Below, in pieces: positions 4,367 through 6,619 of a DNA stretch of 6,619 nucleotides. The stretch's first letter is position 1, and each line of letters starts with the position of its first letter. The position numbers were made by a program, and so were the translations under genes. The DNA comes from Deltaproteobacteria bacterium. Lineage in GTDB: Bacteria > Desulfobacterota > Desulfarculia > Adiutricales > Adiutricaceae. The DNA is taken from NCBI GenBank assembly GCA_031267005.1, contig JAIRZX010000026.1:1-6619 (forward strand), given 5' to 3'. The notes beneath the pieces are model-generated. The model saw nothing but the letters and a program-made list of their open reading frames with translations. It ran no database searches and was not told where the DNA came from.

Positions 4367-6619
4367 TCAGAAGTTCAGGAAGGGGTCGGAAGCCCGGTCC
4401 AACGCCCTCCTCGCGGCCTGGGTCTCGCTAGCGTCCGGGCCCAGCGTGCGTTCGTAGCTCTCCAGTATCCGCCCGTAGAGCGCCTTCGCGCCTTCCATGT
4501 CGCCCAATCCCTCCAGCGCGCGGGCGAGTCCGGCGCGGGACGCGTTGGTGTCGCGGTGGTCGGGTCCCAGCGCCTTCTCGCGCGCTCCGAGCACGCGGGA
4601 GTAAAGGTCGCGGGCGGCCGCGTGGTCGCCGGCCGCGTCCAGGGAGAAGGCCAAGGCGCCGGCCGCCCAGAGCGCGTCGGGGCTCTCGGGGCCTTTCTCC
4701 TTCTCGCGGGCGGCGAGCGCCAGGCGGTAGTTCGCCGCGGCCCCCGCCGGGTCGCCCGAGGCCTGCTGGGCCCCCGCGAGGCCTATCCTGGCCGCCAGGG
4801 CGTCGGCCCCGTCGGGCCCCGAGGCGGCCTCCCAGGCCGAAAGGACCTGGGCGAACATGTCGCGGGCGGCCTCGTTTTCGCCCAGGGACTTCAGGACCCC
4901 CGCCAGCGCGGCTTTGGCCCGGAGCGCGTCGGGGCTCGCGGGTCCCTGGAGCCTCTCGCGGGCGGCGAGCGCCGCCGCGTAGCGGTCGCGGGCGGCCTCG
5001 CGCTCCCCCTGGGCGTTCAGCGCGGCCGCCAAGGCTTCGCTGGCCGCGAGCGTGTCCTCGTGCTCGGCCCCTAGGGCCTTCTCGCGGGCCGCCAACACCC
5101 TCTCGAAGAGGGCCCGCGCCCCGGGCAGATCCCCAAGCTGCCTCAGCAAGGGCGCGAGCGCCCATGCCGTCGCGACGGAATCCGGATGATCGGGCCCCTG
5201 GACACGGTCCCTGGCCTCAAGCGACTCGGCGAGAAGCTCGCGCGCCCCCTCGCGGTCGCCCGAGGAGTTCAGCGCCCTGGCCAGGCTCTCCTTGATGCCG
5301 AGCGTCTGGGCGCTGTCGGCCCCGTGGGCCTTGGAGGCCGCGTCCAGGGCCCCGCGCAGGAGATCCCGCGCCCCGGCGGCGTCGCCCATGGCCGCGAGGA
5401 CCCTGGCCAGGGCGGCGCGGGCGCTTACGGTGTCCTCGTGGTCGGGGCCCAGGGCCTTTTCCCGGGCCGCGAGCACCTGGCCGTAGAGCTCCCGAGCCCC
5501 TTCGCGGTCGCCTTGGGCGTTCAGGACCCAGGCGAGGTTCGTTTTCGCTGCGAGGGTGAGCTGGTGTTCGGCTCCGAGCTGCTTGGCCGCGGCGTCCGCC
5601 ACACTCTTGTAGAGGCCCTTGGCCTTTTCGAGCTCCCCGAGGGAGCGGTGCGCCGTGGCCAGGGCCATGCGCACCGACATGGTGTCGGGGTTGTTGGCGC
5701 CTTTGGCCTTCTCCAGCCCTGCCAGGGCGCTGGCGTAGAGGTCCCGGGCCCCCGAGTGGTCGCCCAGCGCGTTCAGGACGAAACCCAGCGTGTACTCGGC
5801 GTCCAGGGTCCTTATGTGGTTCGGCCCCAGGGCCTTCCTGCGGGCTTCCAGGACCCTGGCGTAAAGCTCCTTCGCGGCGGTTTTGTCGCCTGAGGCCAGG
5901 GAGGCGGAGGCCAGCGCTTCGGCGGACGACAGCGTGTCGGGGTGCTCAGGCCCCAGGAGCCTTTCCCGTGCGGCCAGGGCGGCCTTGAGCGCCGCCGCCG
6001 CCGGGGCGGCCTCGCCCGCCGCCTTCAGGGCCTCGCCCAGGGCGTGGGAAATGGACAGCGTCTGGAGGTGCTCGGACCCGAGGGTTCTTTCCGAAACCTC
6101 TCTCAGCCTCGCGAGTTCGGCCTTGGCTTCCTTGGCCTCGCCCGTGAGCGCCCTGGCCCACGCCAGGGTCTCCGAGGCGTACAGCGCCTCCGGGCTCTCG
6201 GGGCCGAGCGCCTTGGCCAGCCCCTCGGAAGCCGGTTTGGCCGACTGGAGGGCGTCCTTGGGACGCCCGCTTTCCAGGCTCATCCTGGCTTCCCGGCTCT
6301 TCGCCGCGAGCTCCCTCGGCGAGCCGGCCCCTCCCCTCGAGCGTTTCAAGGCGTTCGAAAGGGCCTTCCACGCGGCCTCGGAATCAGGAATCCTGCCCTT
6401 GTCGGCCAACCCCTCGGCTTCCCTCCGCAAATTCTCGAGCTGGCGGGTCATGGCCTCGAAGCTCCAATCGGGCCTCCACGGGCCGGCCGGCTTCGCCGGG
6501 ACTGCGGGGGAGGCCGGGGCCTGGGTTGTTTCGGAGGGAGGCGCGGCTGCGGGCGAGGCGGGCGACGGGGGCTCTTCGGCGGTCGTGGCGGGCGTCGAGT
6601 CTGGCGACTGGGGCCCTTC
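4367..6619 (-). CDS. Large kinesin-light-chain-type TPR protein, N-terminus outside the window
   Basis: Very likely a protein-binding scaffold; I see no catalytic motif. An internal ATG exists at 6451, but the frame stays open for 56 more codons to the window edge, with no stop and no other in-frame ATG, GTG or TTG. Those residues are Pro/Ala/Ser/Thr-rich (15 prolines), typical of a linker behind an upstream domain, and the ATG has only a weak GGAG 10 nt upstream. I therefore treat the gene as 5'-partial; a start at 6451 (694 residues) is the alternative. Numbering from that Met, two degenerate TPR-like units (about 1-81) precede fourteen 42-residue units (82-669), then a capping half-unit ending DPFLNF. 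Gly2, Leu15, Gly23 and Ala28 of the unit are invariant in all fourteen. The gene lies upstream of the 736-residue TPR gene on the same strand, 765 bp away, with a separate promoter between them. Confidence 0.85.
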   Translation of the reverse strand, partial: EGPQSPDSTPATTAEEPPSPASPAAAPPSETTQAPASPAVPAKPAGPWRPDWSFEAMTRQLENLRREAEGLADKGRIPDSEAAWKALSNALKRSRGGAGSPRELAAKSREARMSLESGRPKDALQSAKPASEGLAKALGPESPEALYASETLAWARALTGEAKEAKAELARLREVSERTLGSEHLQTLSISHALGEALKAAGEAAPAAAALKAALAARERLLGPEHPDTLSSAEALASASLASGDKTAAKELYARVLEARRKALGPNHIRTLDAEYTLGFVLNALGDHSGARDLYASALAGLEKAKGANNPDTMSVRMALATAHRSLGELEKAKGLYKSVADAAAKQLGAEHQLTLAAKTNLAWVLNAQGDREGARELYGQVLAAREKALGPDHEDTVSARAALARVLAAMGDAAGARDLLRGALDAASKAHGADSAQTLGIKESLARALNSSGDREGARELLAESLEARDRVQGPDHPDSVATAWALAPLLRQLGDLPGARALFERVLAAREKALGAEHEDTLAASEALAAALNAQGEREAARDRYAAALAARERLQGPASPDALRAKAALAGVLKSLGENEAARDMFAQVLSAWEAASGPDGADALAARIGLAGAQQASGDPAGAAANYRLALAAREKEKGPESPDALWAAGALAFSLDAAGDHAAARDLYSRVLGAREKALGPDHRDTNASRAGLARALEGLGDMEGAKALYGRILESYERTLGPDASETQAARRALDRASDPFLNF
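4445..6208 (-). repeat. Fourteen 126-bp units encoding 42-residue TPRs
   Basis: The segment is exactly 14 x 126 bp. Every unit begins with a form of LGPxHxDT and contains a central GD/GE followed by xxGAR or xxAA. There are no insertions or deletions between units. Some junctions are nearly repeated, for example VLAAREKALG followed by two residues and HEDT at units 6/7 and 9/10, which suggests growth by internal duplication and possibly ongoing exchange between units. Confidence 0.93.

Noticed and set aside
4041..4457. Plus-strand 138-residue open frame in the intergenic region
   Set aside because: No Shine-Dalgarno or promoter with good spacing, and its 3' part runs antisense into the large TPR gene. 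A real small gene cannot be fully excluded.
4298..5893. Plus-strand open frames opposite the large TPR gene
   Set aside because: Periodic Val/Gly/Arg-rich shadows of the 126-bp TPR repeats.

Overview
The window is GC-rich bacterial DNA. Third codon positions in the three main genes are nearly all G or C, and the short AT-rich stretches are confined to intergenic control regions. Sigma-70-type promoters and clear Shine-Dalgarno sequences confirm a bacterium. The long runs of kinesin-light-chain-type TPR repeats would suit a deltaproteobacterial, myxobacterial or similar large-genome lineage, but nothing here fixes the taxon. There are no RNA genes, CRISPR arrays, integrases or transposase genes that I can support.

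Layout, left to right. Positions 1-50 hold the first 16 codons of a minus-strand gene that leaves the window; it has its own Shine-Dalgarno and extended -10 promoter. A compact divergent control region (51-198) also carries a near-consensus promoter for a plus-strand gene at 199-1284. That gene encodes a 361-residue protein with an N-terminal coiled coil, a rigid EAAAK-type helix built from seven 7-residue repeats, a basic patch, a helix-turn-helix, and an acidic tail of five exact 8-residue repeats. Two 20-bp tandem repeats follow its stop.

Convergent with it is a minus-strand gene (3601 to 1391) for a 736-residue TPR/helical-repeat protein with a Gly/Ser/Ala linker. Its promoter (3703-3731) lies downstream of the 5'-most GTG in the same frame, which makes the ATG at 3601 the likely start and gives a leader of about 95 nt with two small inverted repeats. 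A 635-bp stretch (3732-4366) has no convincing gene but holds several short repeats and an AT-rich patch. The rest (6619 to 4367) is the C-terminal 750 residues of a second minus-strand TPR protein: a Pro/Ala-rich linker open to the window edge, then 14 consecutive 42-residue TPR units without a single insertion or deletion.

How they work together is inference only. The two TPR proteins look like cytoplasmic protein-binding scaffolds. The helix-turn-helix protein is a plausible regulator of its own divergent promoter region. No catalytic domain is visible, so any effector partner would be the off-window left gene or the missing N-terminus of the large TPR protein.
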